A stretch of 21,479 bases of DNA from an uncultured Desulfotignum sp. (GTDB lineage: Bacteria > Desulfobacterota > Desulfobacteria > Desulfobacterales > Desulfobacteraceae), in the NCBI GenBank assembly GCA_937951975.1, contig CALGAJ010000013.1, positions 1 to 21,479 of the forward strand, read 5' to 3'. Under the pieces are notes generated by a model, which was not told where the DNA came from, made no database searches, and was given only the letters and a program-made list of their open reading frames with translations. Numbering within the stretch: the first letter of the stretch is position 1; each line of letters opens with the position of its first letter. The position numbers and the translations under genes are program-made. Of this stretch, positions 1 through 8,286 are shown in pieces.

Positions 1-858
1 ATGAAAAACAAACGGTCACAGATGACTTTTTTTCATGCCCTGATAACATCGGGGTGCCGATTTTCATGGCTCGTGCTTGCCGGTCTGATCTGTCTGGCTT
101 CCACCGGCATGGCCCAGGAAAAAAAAATCACCAACCACCTGGACATGACTTTCATCCGTGTGGCACCCGGGACCTTTCAGATGGGAAGCCCTGACACCGA
201 AACCCACCGGAAAACCAACGAAAACCGGCACCTGGTTGAAATCACCGACCCTTTTTATCTTCAGGAAACCGAAGTCACCCTGGAACAATGGCAGGCTATC
301 ATGGGAAAAGCCATCCTTCTGAAAAAAAAAGGGGGGCCCCGGACCCCGGTGACCCGGGTGTCTTATTATGACTGCCAAAAATTCATCAGAAAATTGAACA
401 AAGCCGGTGCGGCCCGGTACCGGCTTCCTTCGGAAAAAGAATGGGAATATGCCTGCCGGGCCGGAACGACCACGGCTTTCAGCTGGGGTGATGAACCGGA
501 CTGCACCCTGGCCATGTATGCCAACACCCCGAAACGACACGGAGCGTGCTGTTCATATTACCGATCCATCGGCCTGCCGGTGGACAGCCCGGCCCCGGTG
601 GCATCGTTTCCGCCCAATCCATGGGGATTTTACGACATGCACGGCAATGTCTGGGAATGGTGCCGGGATGAATATACCGATGATGTCAGGACCCCCGGCG
701 TCAACACCTATGATCTGTTTTCCACCAGACCCCGGGTTCGCCGGGGCGGCAGCTGGTACCTGTACGGCAGGTATATGCGCAGTGCCAACCGCACCTATGC
801 CCATCCCGGTGCCAGATTTCAAACCACCGGGTTCCGGCTGGTTCTTGAGGTGGATTGA
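1..858 (+). CDS. Exported formylglycine-generating-enzyme-fold (SUMF1) protein, catalytically atypical
   Basis: The 285-residue product has a basic N-terminus and a hydrophobic stretch at about residues 22-38 ending in GMA-QE, which looks like a Sec signal peptide, so it probably acts in the envelope. The rest is the FGE-sulfatase/SUMF1 fold: the opening MTFIRVAPGTFQMGS, then TEVTLEQW (about 90), YRLPSEKEWEYACRAGT (140-156), NPWGFYDMHGNVWEW (206-220) and RRGGSW (247-252), closing with TGFRL. True FGEs carry two catalytic Cys just after the GGS motif. Here that segment reads GGSWYLYGRYM with no Cys, so sulfatase Cys-to-formylglycine conversion is unlikely. The family has many non-enzymatic or differently acting relatives. 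The stop codon overlaps the start of the next gene (TGATG), so the two are probably co-translated. The window begins exactly at the ATG, so the ribosome-binding site is not visible and a start further upstream cannot be excluded. Confidence 0.85.
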   Translation: MKNKRSQMTFFHALITSGCRFSWLVLAGLICLASTGMAQEKKITNHLDMTFIRVAPGTFQMGSPDTETHRKTNENRHLVEITDPFYLQETEVTLEQWQAIMGKAILLKKKGGPRTPVTRVSYYDCQKFIRKLNKAGAARYRLPSEKEWEYACRAGTTTAFSWGDEPDCTLAMYANTPKRHGACCSYYRSIGLPVDSPAPVASFPPNPWGFYDMHGNVWEWCRDEYTDDVRTPGVNTYDLFSTRPRVRRGGSWYLYGRYMRSANRTYAHPGARFQTTGFRLVLEVD

Positions 859-3800
859 TGCGGGCAAAGTTCTTGAGTTTCCTGAAAATCTATGAAGAAG
901 AGATCAGCCTGTTCCTGTGGACCGCGGCCCTTCTTTTCATTATCCGGAGTTCAGGCATTATTCTGAACAATTATGCGGAAACCGCTTTTCTGAAAAGATA
1001 CGGCGTGGAATTCATGCCGGTGGTCAACATGCTCAATGCCGTGGCCACATTCTTCATCACCGGTTTTCTGACGGTTTTTTTAAGCAAGACCTCCGGGGCC
1101 AGGCTGTTATACTATATTTTCATTTTTTCCGGAATCATCGTCACGGTCATCCGCCTGCTCATTCCTTTGGGCATCGAACTGCTGTACCCGCTGCTGTTCA
1201 TGCTCAAAAGCCAGTTTGAACTCTTGCAGGCCCTGCTGTTCTGGAACATGTGCAATGATTTGTTCAATACCCGTCAGTCCAAGCGACTGTTCCCGCTTCT
1301 CACGGCCGGCGGGGTGATCGGACTGATCCTGGGCAGTTTCGGTACGCCTTATTTTGCAACTCTTTTCAGTCTGGACAACCTGTTATACCTGTACCTGATC
1401 ACCACCATCCTGGGGGCGCTGCTCATAAAAGCCATGGGAAGAAGCTACGCCACGCTGATCTACACGGAAAAATCAGGGAAATCCGCCAGGAAAAAACCAC
1501 CCATGATGGAAGAAATCAAGCGGATTTATCCGCTGGTCAAAGATTCCATCCTGGTAAAAATTGTGCTGGTCCTGACATTCATGCCGAATGTGGTCATCCC
1601 CATCATGAACTATCAGTTCAATTATGCCGTTAACGAACAGTTTGCCTCTGAAACGGCAATGATCCAGTTTTTCGGTTATTTCAGAGGCGTATTGAACATT
1701 ATCAGTCTGTTCATTTTGCTGTTTGTGGGCCGTATCTACGGCAAATGGGGGCTGCCGGTGGCCCTCATGTTCCATCCTTTCAACTATATGCTGGCATTTT
1801 TCGCTTTTCTGTTCCGATTTGACGTGATCTCCGCCATGTATGCCAGAATGTCCACCAACATTATCCGCACAACCATCAATATGCCGGCCAACAGCATTCT
1901 CATCGGCCTGTTTCCCGAATCCTACCGGAACATGATCCGGCCGTTTCTCCGGGGGACCGTGGTCCGGATCGCATTGTTCACGGGCTCGACATTGATTCTG
2001 CTGTCCACCCCGTTATTTCATCCCCGGTACCTGACCCTGGTGGCGCTGCCGTTCATGATCGCCTGGGTGGTGGCCCCGTTTGTGCTTAAAGCCAATTATT
2101 CGAAAATTCTGCTGGATCTGATTTCCAACAACATGCTGGATATCAGGAGTATGGATCAAAAAGAACTGGGCCAGATCTTCAACCAGGAAAAAACTTTGTC
2201 CAGCCTGGAAAATTCATTTCTGTCAGCCCGGGGAAAAGATGCGGTCTGGTATGCAAAACTGTTGAAAAATTTTTCATCCCACAGGCTGGACCCGCTGATT
2301 ATCAAAAATCTCGAAAACCAGGATGAAGCCACCCAGGTGGCACTGGTTAAAATGATCACGCCCGAATCCGGACCCCGGGCTGCCAAAGAGCTGATTCCTT
2401 TGCTGTCTTTGAAACGCCCGGAAACGACCATTGCCATACTCAAACTCATCAACCGGCACGGCATAAACCCAGGTGATTATCCGGTCATCTCCGGGTTTGT
2501 TAAAAGCACACATCCCGTGATCAAAGGGTTTGCAGGCGCCTGCATTCACAGCGGCCAGCCGGAAAAGCTTGAGCAGCTCATTGCCGACTGGCTGGGTGAA
2601 AAAGATCCGGCCTCCCGCCAGGCCGGCATCATCTGTGCCGGATTGAGCCGCAGCAAAAAATGGATTCCTGAGCTCAAAGACATGCTCAAAATCCCCGGCA
2701 TCGACCCGGTCATTCCGGATATCATGATCGCCTTATCCCGGCTTCAAGCCGATGATATCAACGCAGTGGCCCTGCATTATCTGTCCCATGACCGGACCGA
2801 TGTCCGCATGGCCGCGCTGGATGCATTGTCCATTGTCGATGACGACACCCTGGTGAAAACCATTCATCTGATGGGTGATCCATCAGATGAGATTCATGAA
2901 TTTGCCAAGGAGAAAATCAGGACCGCTGATTTTCAGAATCCCCGGTTGCTGGTGGAATCATTGGGTCTGCCGTCCACCCGGATCCGCAAAGGGCTTTTCA
3001 ATCTGCTGGATACCCTGGACATTAAAGAATTTGATGTGTTGATCTTCGCCAAAAAAAATCTGGAAAAATCCTATGAATGCATAGCCATGGCCGCATCGCT
3101 GGAAAACCTGACCCAGGGCCCCATGCGGGATCTGGCCATATCACATCTGGTGGAGAGAAAAGAGCTGATTTTAGAAAATATTATCCGGGTTTTGGCGGTC
3201 CATGATCAGACCGGCCGGATGCGGACCGCCTGGCAGGGAATCTTTTCCGCGGACAAACGCCAGCGGGCCAATGCCATTGAACTGCTCAATGATATTCTGG
3301 ACCGAAAAACTTTCAACACCATGCTGCCGCTGCTGGAAAGTCCTGATATCACCGTCGCTTTGGCGGACGGTAAAAAACAGGTAAAAATCCCGGATTATTC
3401 ATCCGATGGCCGACAAGCCGCATCAGCGCTGCTGGCTTCACCGGACTGGGTGGATGTGATTCTGGGACTGGGGCTGATCGGAGAAATTCATGACCTGCAA
3501 CCGGCAACGGATTGGATTCAGGGCCTGAAACAATCCGAAAACCCGTATATTTTAAAGGAACTCCATATGATCCTGAAAAAAACGAAATCACTGCCGGATA
3601 AAGAAGTGCCGGCCAAATTGTCGTTAGGTGAAAAAATACTTCTTCTCAAGGAAATCGATATCTTTTCCGGATTGACGGCATCGGAACTGGCTGCCATCGG
3701 GTCCGTAACCGAAGAACTGGAATGTGCCGAAGACAAGGATGTTATCAAACAGGACAGTATTGGTGAAACCGTATACCTGATCATTGAAGGCCGGGTGTCG

Positions 3801-4061
3801 GTGATCATGGAAAAAGAAAACGGAAACAAATCTGTCATCGATGAGATGGATTCCGGTGCGGCATTCGGGGAAATGGCATTGATCGACAATTCTCCCAGAT
3901 CCGCGACCATTCGAACCATCACCCCCTGCCGGTTTCTGACCCTGCATAAACAGGAATTCAAGGAAACCGCCATGGAATTTCCACGCATCGCCCTGCAGAT
4001 CTGTTCGGTTTTGAGCCAGCGCATCCGGCATCTGCATTCCCTGGTTCAGGAAAAAAAATAA
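858..4061 (+). CDS. Multidomain membrane protein: nucleotide-transporter/MFS-like region, HEAT-like repeats and C-terminal cyclic-nucleotide-binding domain
   Basis: The product has 1067 residues. A TTG codon lies one codon upstream (855), but the ATG at 858 overlaps the preceding stop (TGATG) and is the likelier start. Residues about 1-425 contain roughly a dozen hydrophobic segments and the stretch FNTRQSKRLFPLLTAGGVIG, typical of the ADP/ATP-translocase-like (NTT) branch of MFS-type proteins. Residues about 440-900 are soluble alpha-helical repeats with HEAT-like pairs (for example AAKELIPLLSLKRPETTIAI and VRMAALDALSIVDDDTLV). Residues about 930-1055 form a CNBD/CAP_ED domain with the phosphate-binding-cassette signature FGEMALIDNSPRSATI near residue 1003. 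The likely role is nucleotide-gated transport or membrane sensing. The ligand and substrate are not readable from the sequence. Many relatives are annotated only as cyclic-nucleotide-binding MFS proteins. It pairs with the upstream exported SUMF1-fold protein. Confidence 0.85.
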   Translation: MRAKFLSFLKIYEEEISLFLWTAALLFIIRSSGIILNNYAETAFLKRYGVEFMPVVNMLNAVATFFITGFLTVFLSKTSGARLLYYIFIFSGIIVTVIRLLIPLGIELLYPLLFMLKSQFELLQALLFWNMCNDLFNTRQSKRLFPLLTAGGVIGLILGSFGTPYFATLFSLDNLLYLYLITTILGALLIKAMGRSYATLIYTEKSGKSARKKPPMMEEIKRIYPLVKDSILVKIVLVLTFMPNVVIPIMNYQFNYAVNEQFASETAMIQFFGYFRGVLNIISLFILLFVGRIYGKWGLPVALMFHPFNYMLAFFAFLFRFDVISAMYARMSTNIIRTTINMPANSILIGLFPESYRNMIRPFLRGTVVRIALFTGSTLILLSTPLFHPRYLTLVALPFMIAWVVAPFVLKANYSKILLDLISNNMLDIRSMDQKELGQIFNQEKTLSSLENSFLSARGKDAVWYAKLLKNFSSHRLDPLIIKNLENQDEATQVALVKMITPESGPRAAKELIPLLSLKRPETTIAILKLINRHGINPGDYPVISGFVKSTHPVIKGFAGACIHSGQPEKLEQLIADWLGEKDPASRQAGIICAGLSRSKKWIPELKDMLKIPGIDPVIPDIMIALSRLQADDINAVALHYLSHDRTDVRMAALDALSIVDDDTLVKTIHLMGDPSDEIHEFAKEKIRTADFQNPRLLVESLGLPSTRIRKGLFNLLDTLDIKEFDVLIFAKKNLEKSYECIAMAASLENLTQGPMRDLAISHLVERKELILENIIRVLAVHDQTGRMRTAWQGIFSADKRQRANAIELLNDILDRKTFNTMLPLLESPDITVALADGKKQVKIPDYSSDGRQAASALLASPDWVDVILGLGLIGEIHDLQPATDWIQGLKQSENPYILKELHMILKKTKSLPDKEVPAKLSLGEKILLLKEIDIFSGLTASELAAIGSVTEELECAEDKDVIKQDSIGETVYLIIEGRVSVIMEKENGNKSVIDEMDSGAAFGEMALIDNSPRSATIRTITPCRFLTLHKQEFKETAMEFPRIALQICSVLSQRIRHLHSLVQEKK

Positions 4062-4079
4062 CCTGGGTCAGCCGTCTGT

Positions 4080-5198
4080 TTAATTCAGCAACCCGGCAAT
4101 GGTATCTGCCAGATCATCCCGTCCCCGGTTTCTGAGCAGGGGAATCAGGGGCCGGTAAAACGGAGGACGCACCCGGATGGTGATGTCGAATTGTGAAATA
4201 TCCGCCGGGGTGACCTCATCCGCTTCAAACGCCCGGGTTTTATGCAGCAGCCCCAGTGCGGTGAGCTCGGTCATGGTGCGCACGCATTTTTCGCATCGCC
4301 CGCAATTGAGTTGATCCGGTACATTGGCCAGGCAGACCCGGAAATTCTGAAATGCCGTATCCCATTGGGATACGATTTTAATTTTCTCCAGGCGGGACAG
4401 TTCATAATCCCGGTGACGGATTCTCACGGCATAGCTGGAATACTCGGGATCCAGCAGAGGATGAGACCCGCAGGGATGCAGGTTGGGAATATCATAGGAA
4501 GAACCGATGAACATCAGGTTGACCCGGTGACTGAAGCCATGGGTCATGGCCGCTAAAACCGCGCCGAAAAAACTGTTCAGCCACAGGTCCCGTTCATCGC
4601 ACAGGTGACGCAGGTTGGTATACACCGGTACCAGGGTTGCTCCGGCATCCTGTGTGATCCGGGTGATGGCGGTCACGGCCCGGTCAAACACATGCAGCTT
4701 GGCCCCCCGTTCCCTGACCCCGCCGATATCAAAGCCATGAAGAAAAAACCCGTCCCGGATATAGGCCGGATGGGTCTTTGGATAATTCAGCCGGTTCAGG
4801 CGCAGGGCCGCCAGAGAGTCCATGCCGCCGGACATGACCATGCCGGCCCGGCCGGGGGTCACCGGTACTTCGTGGGCATTGGATGCGGATTCAACAGGAA
4901 TCGGGGCATACCGACCCCGGGTCCAGTGGGCCAGAATGTGCATGGCCACGTGCACGCCTTCTTTGAGAAACGGGCATACCGGTCCGTTCACAAAAATGCG
5001 TTTTTCTCCCAGATGCAGGGCCGGCAGCAGACATCCCACCAGAAACGCGTCCGGGTTGGCATCAAACCCCCGGGCATGATCTTTCGGGGTTTTGATAAAT
5101 ACGGTTTTTTCAGGCAAGTCACTGTCTTCAAATACAACCCGGGCCGAAGCTGCGGCAAAACCGGCATCCTGTTTTAACTGAATCTGGGTAATCTTCAT
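4080..5198 (-). CDS. PP-loop (adenine nucleotide alpha-hydrolase) superfamily enzyme with QueC-like Cys cluster
   Basis: The 372-residue product has a PP-loop signature SGGMDS at residues 123-128, the ATP-pyrophosphatase motif of enzymes that adenylate a carboxylate, carbonyl or base. Near the C-terminus C289, C299, C302 and C305 form C-x9-C-x2-C-x2-C (NCGRCEKCVRT), closely resembling the zinc site of QueC (7-cyano-7-deazaguanine synthase). The protein is much longer than QueC (about 220-230 residues). It has an extra N-terminal domain of about 115 residues (DAFLVGCLLPALHLGEKRIF) and the stretch HGFDIGG downstream of the PP-loop, so it belongs to a separate family whose substrate I do not recognise. 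The ribosome-binding site before ATG 5198 is weak (AGAGAA). It is the last gene of the minus-strand run, 50 bases after the ATP-grasp gene, suggesting activation of an intermediate in the same pathway. It ends 18 bases from the convergent transporter gene. Confidence 0.8.
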   Translation of the reverse strand: MKITQIQLKQDAGFAAASARVVFEDSDLPEKTVFIKTPKDHARGFDANPDAFLVGCLLPALHLGEKRIFVNGPVCPFLKEGVHVAMHILAHWTRGRYAPIPVESASNAHEVPVTPGRAGMVMSGGMDSLAALRLNRLNYPKTHPAYIRDGFFLHGFDIGGVRERGAKLHVFDRAVTAITRITQDAGATLVPVYTNLRHLCDERDLWLNSFFGAVLAAMTHGFSHRVNLMFIGSSYDIPNLHPCGSHPLLDPEYSSYAVRIRHRDYELSRLEKIKIVSQWDTAFQNFRVCLANVPDQLNCGRCEKCVRTMTELTALGLLHKTRAFEADEVTPADISQFDITIRVRPPFYRPLIPLLRNRGRDDLADTIAGLLN

Positions 5199-5248
5199 GG
5201 CGCGTTCTCTTTTTGAATCTGTGGATTGTGATCATGAATGGCCGTTTT

Positions 5249-6151
5249 TTATCTGCGGGACGGCTTACCGGCCCGACGTACGGCAAAATCAATAATTTTT
5301 ACGGCGATATCAGTGCCCGTGGCCGCTTCAAGCCCCCTGAACCCCGGTGAATAGTTGACCTCGATGACACAGGGGGGACCGTCTGGTTTTCCCATCATGT
5401 CAATACCCGCGACATCCAGACTGCAGACCTTTGCCGCCGCGGCCGCCATCTGTTTCCATGAGGCCGGGGGATCAAACGCCGCAGCCCGGCCCCGGCGATG
5501 GATATTGGTTCTGAAATCATCCGGTGCCGGTGACAGTGTCATGGCCCCCGCCACCCGGCCGTTGATCACCAGAATCCGGGCATCCAACCGCCCGGACACC
5601 GGGAAAAACCGCTGCACCAGCAGCCCTTTCACCGGATCCAGCCGGGCATCCACCCACGTTTCCGCCTGGGCTGCATCATCGATTTTAAACACCCCGTCCC
5701 CCCCCATGCCGCTGGGCTGCTTGACCACCACCGGATATCCCCCCAGGCGGTCCACCGCTTCAAAAAACGGGATCTTGCGGGTGACAAAACAGGTATCCGG
5801 CACCGGAATGCCGGCTGCCGCCAGCGTCTGAAGGGTGATATACTGATGCCGGGCGATGGTCACCCCTTCCAGCCCGTTGACCAAAGGGATCCCCATGGCC
5901 TGAAACTGCCGCAGCAGCACAAACCCGTACTCGCCCATGGGAGATCCCTGGCGGGGCAGCACCACATCCGGCAGACCGCCGGTCACGGCAGGGTCGCAGC
6001 CGTGAATCCCCGGGTTCTGGTTTTCCAGCACACAGGTCAGCTGATACGGATTGATGAGCATCAGGTGATGCCCCCTGTGCCGGGCCGCCTGGTCCAGACG
6101 GCCGTTGGGATGGAACTCCGGGCCATGGATGGTGAGAACACCGATTTTCAT
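5249..6151 (-). CDS. RimK-like ATP-grasp carboxylate-amine ligase
   Basis: The 300-residue product matches the RimK branch of the ATP-grasp superfamily, whose members form an acyl-phosphate and couple it to an amine (glutamate tailing, LysX/ArgX-type and peptide ligases). Visible features are the pre-grasp domain to about residue 95, the ATP-binding segment VVVKQPSGMGGDGVFK (K144 in the grasp lysine position), the RimK-type DFRTNIHRRG (212-220), and the Mg-binding AGIDMM (D251) plus EVNYSPG (E264, N266). Length is usual for the family (about 280-320). The ATG overlaps the stop of the upstream GNAT gene by four bases (ATGA), so they are translationally coupled. Nothing in the protein fixes the substrate. 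Alternatives are a glutamate ligase acting on a protein tail or a peptide/amide ligase acting on a small molecule. No carrier protein of the LysW type is seen in the window. Confidence 0.88.
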   Translation of the reverse strand: MKIGVLTIHGPEFHPNGRLDQAARHRGHHLMLINPYQLTCVLENQNPGIHGCDPAVTGGLPDVVLPRQGSPMGEYGFVLLRQFQAMGIPLVNGLEGVTIARHQYITLQTLAAAGIPVPDTCFVTRKIPFFEAVDRLGGYPVVVKQPSGMGGDGVFKIDDAAQAETWVDARLDPVKGLLVQRFFPVSGRLDARILVINGRVAGAMTLSPAPDDFRTNIHRRGRAAAFDPPASWKQMAAAAAKVCSLDVAGIDMMGKPDGPPCVIEVNYSPGFRGLEAATGTDIAVKIIDFAVRRAGKPSRR

Positions 6152-7149
6152 CGGAGCTCTTCTCCATGGAACGGTTCGGCACCAGACTGGTCTTGTTTTT
6201 CCGGCGGGTCCATATGGGCCGGCATCCAGATGCCCATCTGCTTGTTTGTTGTTTCACTGAAATAGGTGGTGATTTTCCGGGTGCTGTTCCATCTGGCAAT
6301 TTTCTGGGTGGCCAGATTGTCTTCAGCAATGATGGCGAATATTTTGTATTTTCCGGCCCGGGCCGTCAAGCCCTCCAGCAGCCGGCGCCCCACACCCAGA
6401 GACCGGTACTCGGGCCGCACCGAGGTATAGCCCCGCTCCACACACCCGGAAAAATCCAGGCCGGTGGTGTTTTTCAGCCGCTGGATCAAAGCGGTCCGGG
6501 GATGTTTCAGACAGGAGCAGCCCACCATTTTTTGGTTTTCCACGGCATACCCGATTAAAAACGCATTCTCAAGATTGGACCGGACATGGGTGGTATCCAC
6601 AGATCCGCCGGCAATCACCATGGCACGGACCTGATCCAGGAACGCCGGTGACAGCGATGACGGGGATTCAAAATGGAACGCCACGTCATTTCCCAGGATG
6701 ATCCGGGTGCCGTTGTCCCATCGGAGGCGGGCCAGATAAGATGCCGGATGCCGGGCCAGACAGGACAAAATGGCATCCGGCCCGGAGAGGGTCTGCCAGA
6801 ACGGGATGCCCGGCAGGGGATCGATCTTGTCATAGGCATGGGACATTACCGGCAAATGGGTGCGGTCACCTGGCAGGTCAAAAGAATGCACCACATGGGG
6901 ATGGGTCAGGATATATCGCACCGGCACGGTGTCACTGCCTTTGTCAAACAGATCCGGCCCGGAAACATGGTTCCATATCCCTTTTTTTGCTGCCTGCCAC
7001 AGCTGCTGGGTGGGCAGAGAAGTCAAATCCCCGGAGCTCTGCCACCGGATCATTTTCAGTCCTTTTTCCGGCCGGGTTGTCAGCAAATCCGGCAGATCCG
7101 GAGGCAAAGCATCCAGCCGGACCGTCAGACTGCACGGGGCCGTGTTCAT
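6148..7149 (-). CDS. GNAT-family N-acyltransferase with long unassigned N-terminal region
   Basis: The 333-residue product carries a C-terminal GNAT domain from about residue 170 to 310. It includes beta strands around NAFLIGYAVENQKMVG, the acyl-CoA pyrophosphate-binding loop in SVRPEYRSLGVGRRLLEGL (R249-x-x-G-x-G), and KIFAIIAEDN as the following strand. The first 170 residues do not resemble anything I can name. They are rich in His, Asp and Pro (for example LTHPHVVHSFDLPGD) and could be a second domain or a degenerate GNAT repeat. The start overlaps the end of the HD-GYP regulator gene by four bases (ATGA), and the end overlaps the ATP-grasp gene in the same way. GNAT enzymes acylate amines using acyl-CoA, and some relatives act as aminoacyl/peptide ligases. 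Beside an ATP-grasp ligase it may modify the same amino compound. The substrate is unknown. Confidence 0.8.
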   Translation of the reverse strand: MNTAPCSLTVRLDALPPDLPDLLTTRPEKGLKMIRWQSSGDLTSLPTQQLWQAAKKGIWNHVSGPDLFDKGSDTVPVRYILTHPHVVHSFDLPGDRTHLPVMSHAYDKIDPLPGIPFWQTLSGPDAILSCLARHPASYLARLRWDNGTRIILGNDVAFHFESPSSLSPAFLDQVRAMVIAGGSVDTTHVRSNLENAFLIGYAVENQKMVGCSCLKHPRTALIQRLKNTTGLDFSGCVERGYTSVRPEYRSLGVGRRLLEGLTARAGKYKIFAIIAEDNLATQKIARWNSTRKITTYFSETTNKQMGIWMPAHMDPPEKQDQSGAEPFHGEELR

Positions 7150-8264
7150 TTTTGCCGGGTCCGGTTCTGGATGATCATGGGTGCCTGGCTGATGAAATCC
7201 GCATCATCATGAAAAGCGTCCTTGATTTTCAGAATATCTGATTCAGCCGAAAAAAACACGTCCACCACGGCCGGATCAAAATGGGTTCCCCGGCCCTGGC
7301 GGATGATCTCATAGGATGTTTCAAGGGAAAACGCCTCTTTGTAGGGCCGTTTGGAAGTCAGGGCATCAAACACATCCGCAATGGCGACAATGCGCCCCAC
7401 CAGCGGGATCTGTTTTCCCTTCAATCCCCGGGGATATCCGGATCCGTCCCATTTTTCATGATGTGTCAATGCCACGGTTTCCCCCAGCCGGATGATGCCG
7501 GTGGTGGAACCTTCAAGAATCCGGGCCCCGATCGTGGTATGCTGCTGCATCACAGCCCATTCATCCGGATCCAGCGGTCCCGGTTTCAAAAGAATACGGT
7601 CCGGAATCCCGATTTTTCCGATATCATGCATCGGGGTCGCATACAGAATGGATTCCGTGACTTTTTTTCCAAGTCTCATGTGCCGGGAAATGGCGGCCGC
7701 ATAATTGCTCATGCGCTGGATATGGGCGCCGGTGTCTTCATCCTTGTATTCCGCAGCCCGGGTCAGCCGGTAGATGGCCTCCAGAGATACGGATTTAATC
7801 CGCTCAGATGCCTGCTCAAGGTCCCGGGTCCGTCTGGCCACCTCGGATTCCAGTTCCTTCTGATAATTGCGCATATGGTCATTGTAGGCTTTCACTTTGA
7901 CCAGAGAGGCCACCCGGGCCCGCATCTCGGTTTTGTCCACCGGTTTTGTCAAAAAATCATCCGCCCCGGCTTCAATGGCCCGTATTCTGTCTTCTTTGGC
8001 ATGCAGGGCCGTCACCATGACAATGGGAATGATGGTTGTTTCAGGATCGGATTTCAACTGCCCGGCCACGTCATAGCCGTCCATTTCCGGCATCATGACA
8101 TCCAGCAGAATCACGTCCACCGGTTCTCTGGCGATCACATCCAGGGCCTGTTTCCCGTGGCCGGCCGTTAACACCCGGTAGCCTGCCGGTACCAGCATGG
8201 CCTCCATCAGACGCAGATTCCGGTCTTCGTCATCCACCACCAGTATGGTTGACTGTTTGTTCAT
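7146..8264 (-). CDS. Response regulator: receiver domain plus HD-GYP cyclic-di-GMP phosphodiesterase
   Basis: The product has 372 residues from the third of three consecutive ATG codons (8270, 8267, 8264). The third is preferred because AAAAGGA at 8271-8277 then lies six bases upstream; the two earlier ATGs are too close to it. Residues about 5-120 are a receiver domain with acidic VVDDED, phospho-acceptor D55 in ILLDVMMPEMDG and conserved lysine in LTKP. A helical linker follows (about 125-165), then an HD-GYP domain with HDIGKIGIPDR (H213, D214), HHEKWDGSGYP (GYP at 276-278) and IADVFDALTS. This is the RpfG-like layout, in which phosphorylation controls c-di-GMP hydrolysis in the cytoplasm. 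The catalytic motifs look intact. It lies 22 bases after the CheY-like gene, and its stop overlaps the GNAT start (ATGA). Confidence 0.93.
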   Translation of the reverse strand: MNKQSTILVVDDEDRNLRLMEAMLVPAGYRVLTAGHGKQALDVIAREPVDVILLDVMMPEMDGYDVAGQLKSDPETTIIPIVMVTALHAKEDRIRAIEAGADDFLTKPVDKTEMRARVASLVKVKAYNDHMRNYQKELESEVARRTRDLEQASERIKSVSLEAIYRLTRAAEYKDEDTGAHIQRMSNYAAAISRHMRLGKKVTESILYATPMHDIGKIGIPDRILLKPGPLDPDEWAVMQQHTTIGARILEGSTTGIIRLGETVALTHHEKWDGSGYPRGLKGKQIPLVGRIVAIADVFDALTSKRPYKEAFSLETSYEIIRQGRGTHFDPAVVDVFFSAESDILKIKDAFHDDADFISQAPMIIQNRTRQK

Positions 8265-8286
8265 CATCATTCCTTTTCAACTGATT

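Noticed and set aside
4062..4100. Possible terminator between the convergent transporter and PP-loop genes (GGGT ... ACCC)
   Set aside because: Only about four base pairs with a loop of about 20 bases and no T-run; too weak to call.
4080..5198. Annotation as queC
   Set aside because: The motif resemblance is real, but length, extra domain and genomic context differ, so the gene symbol would overstate the evidence.
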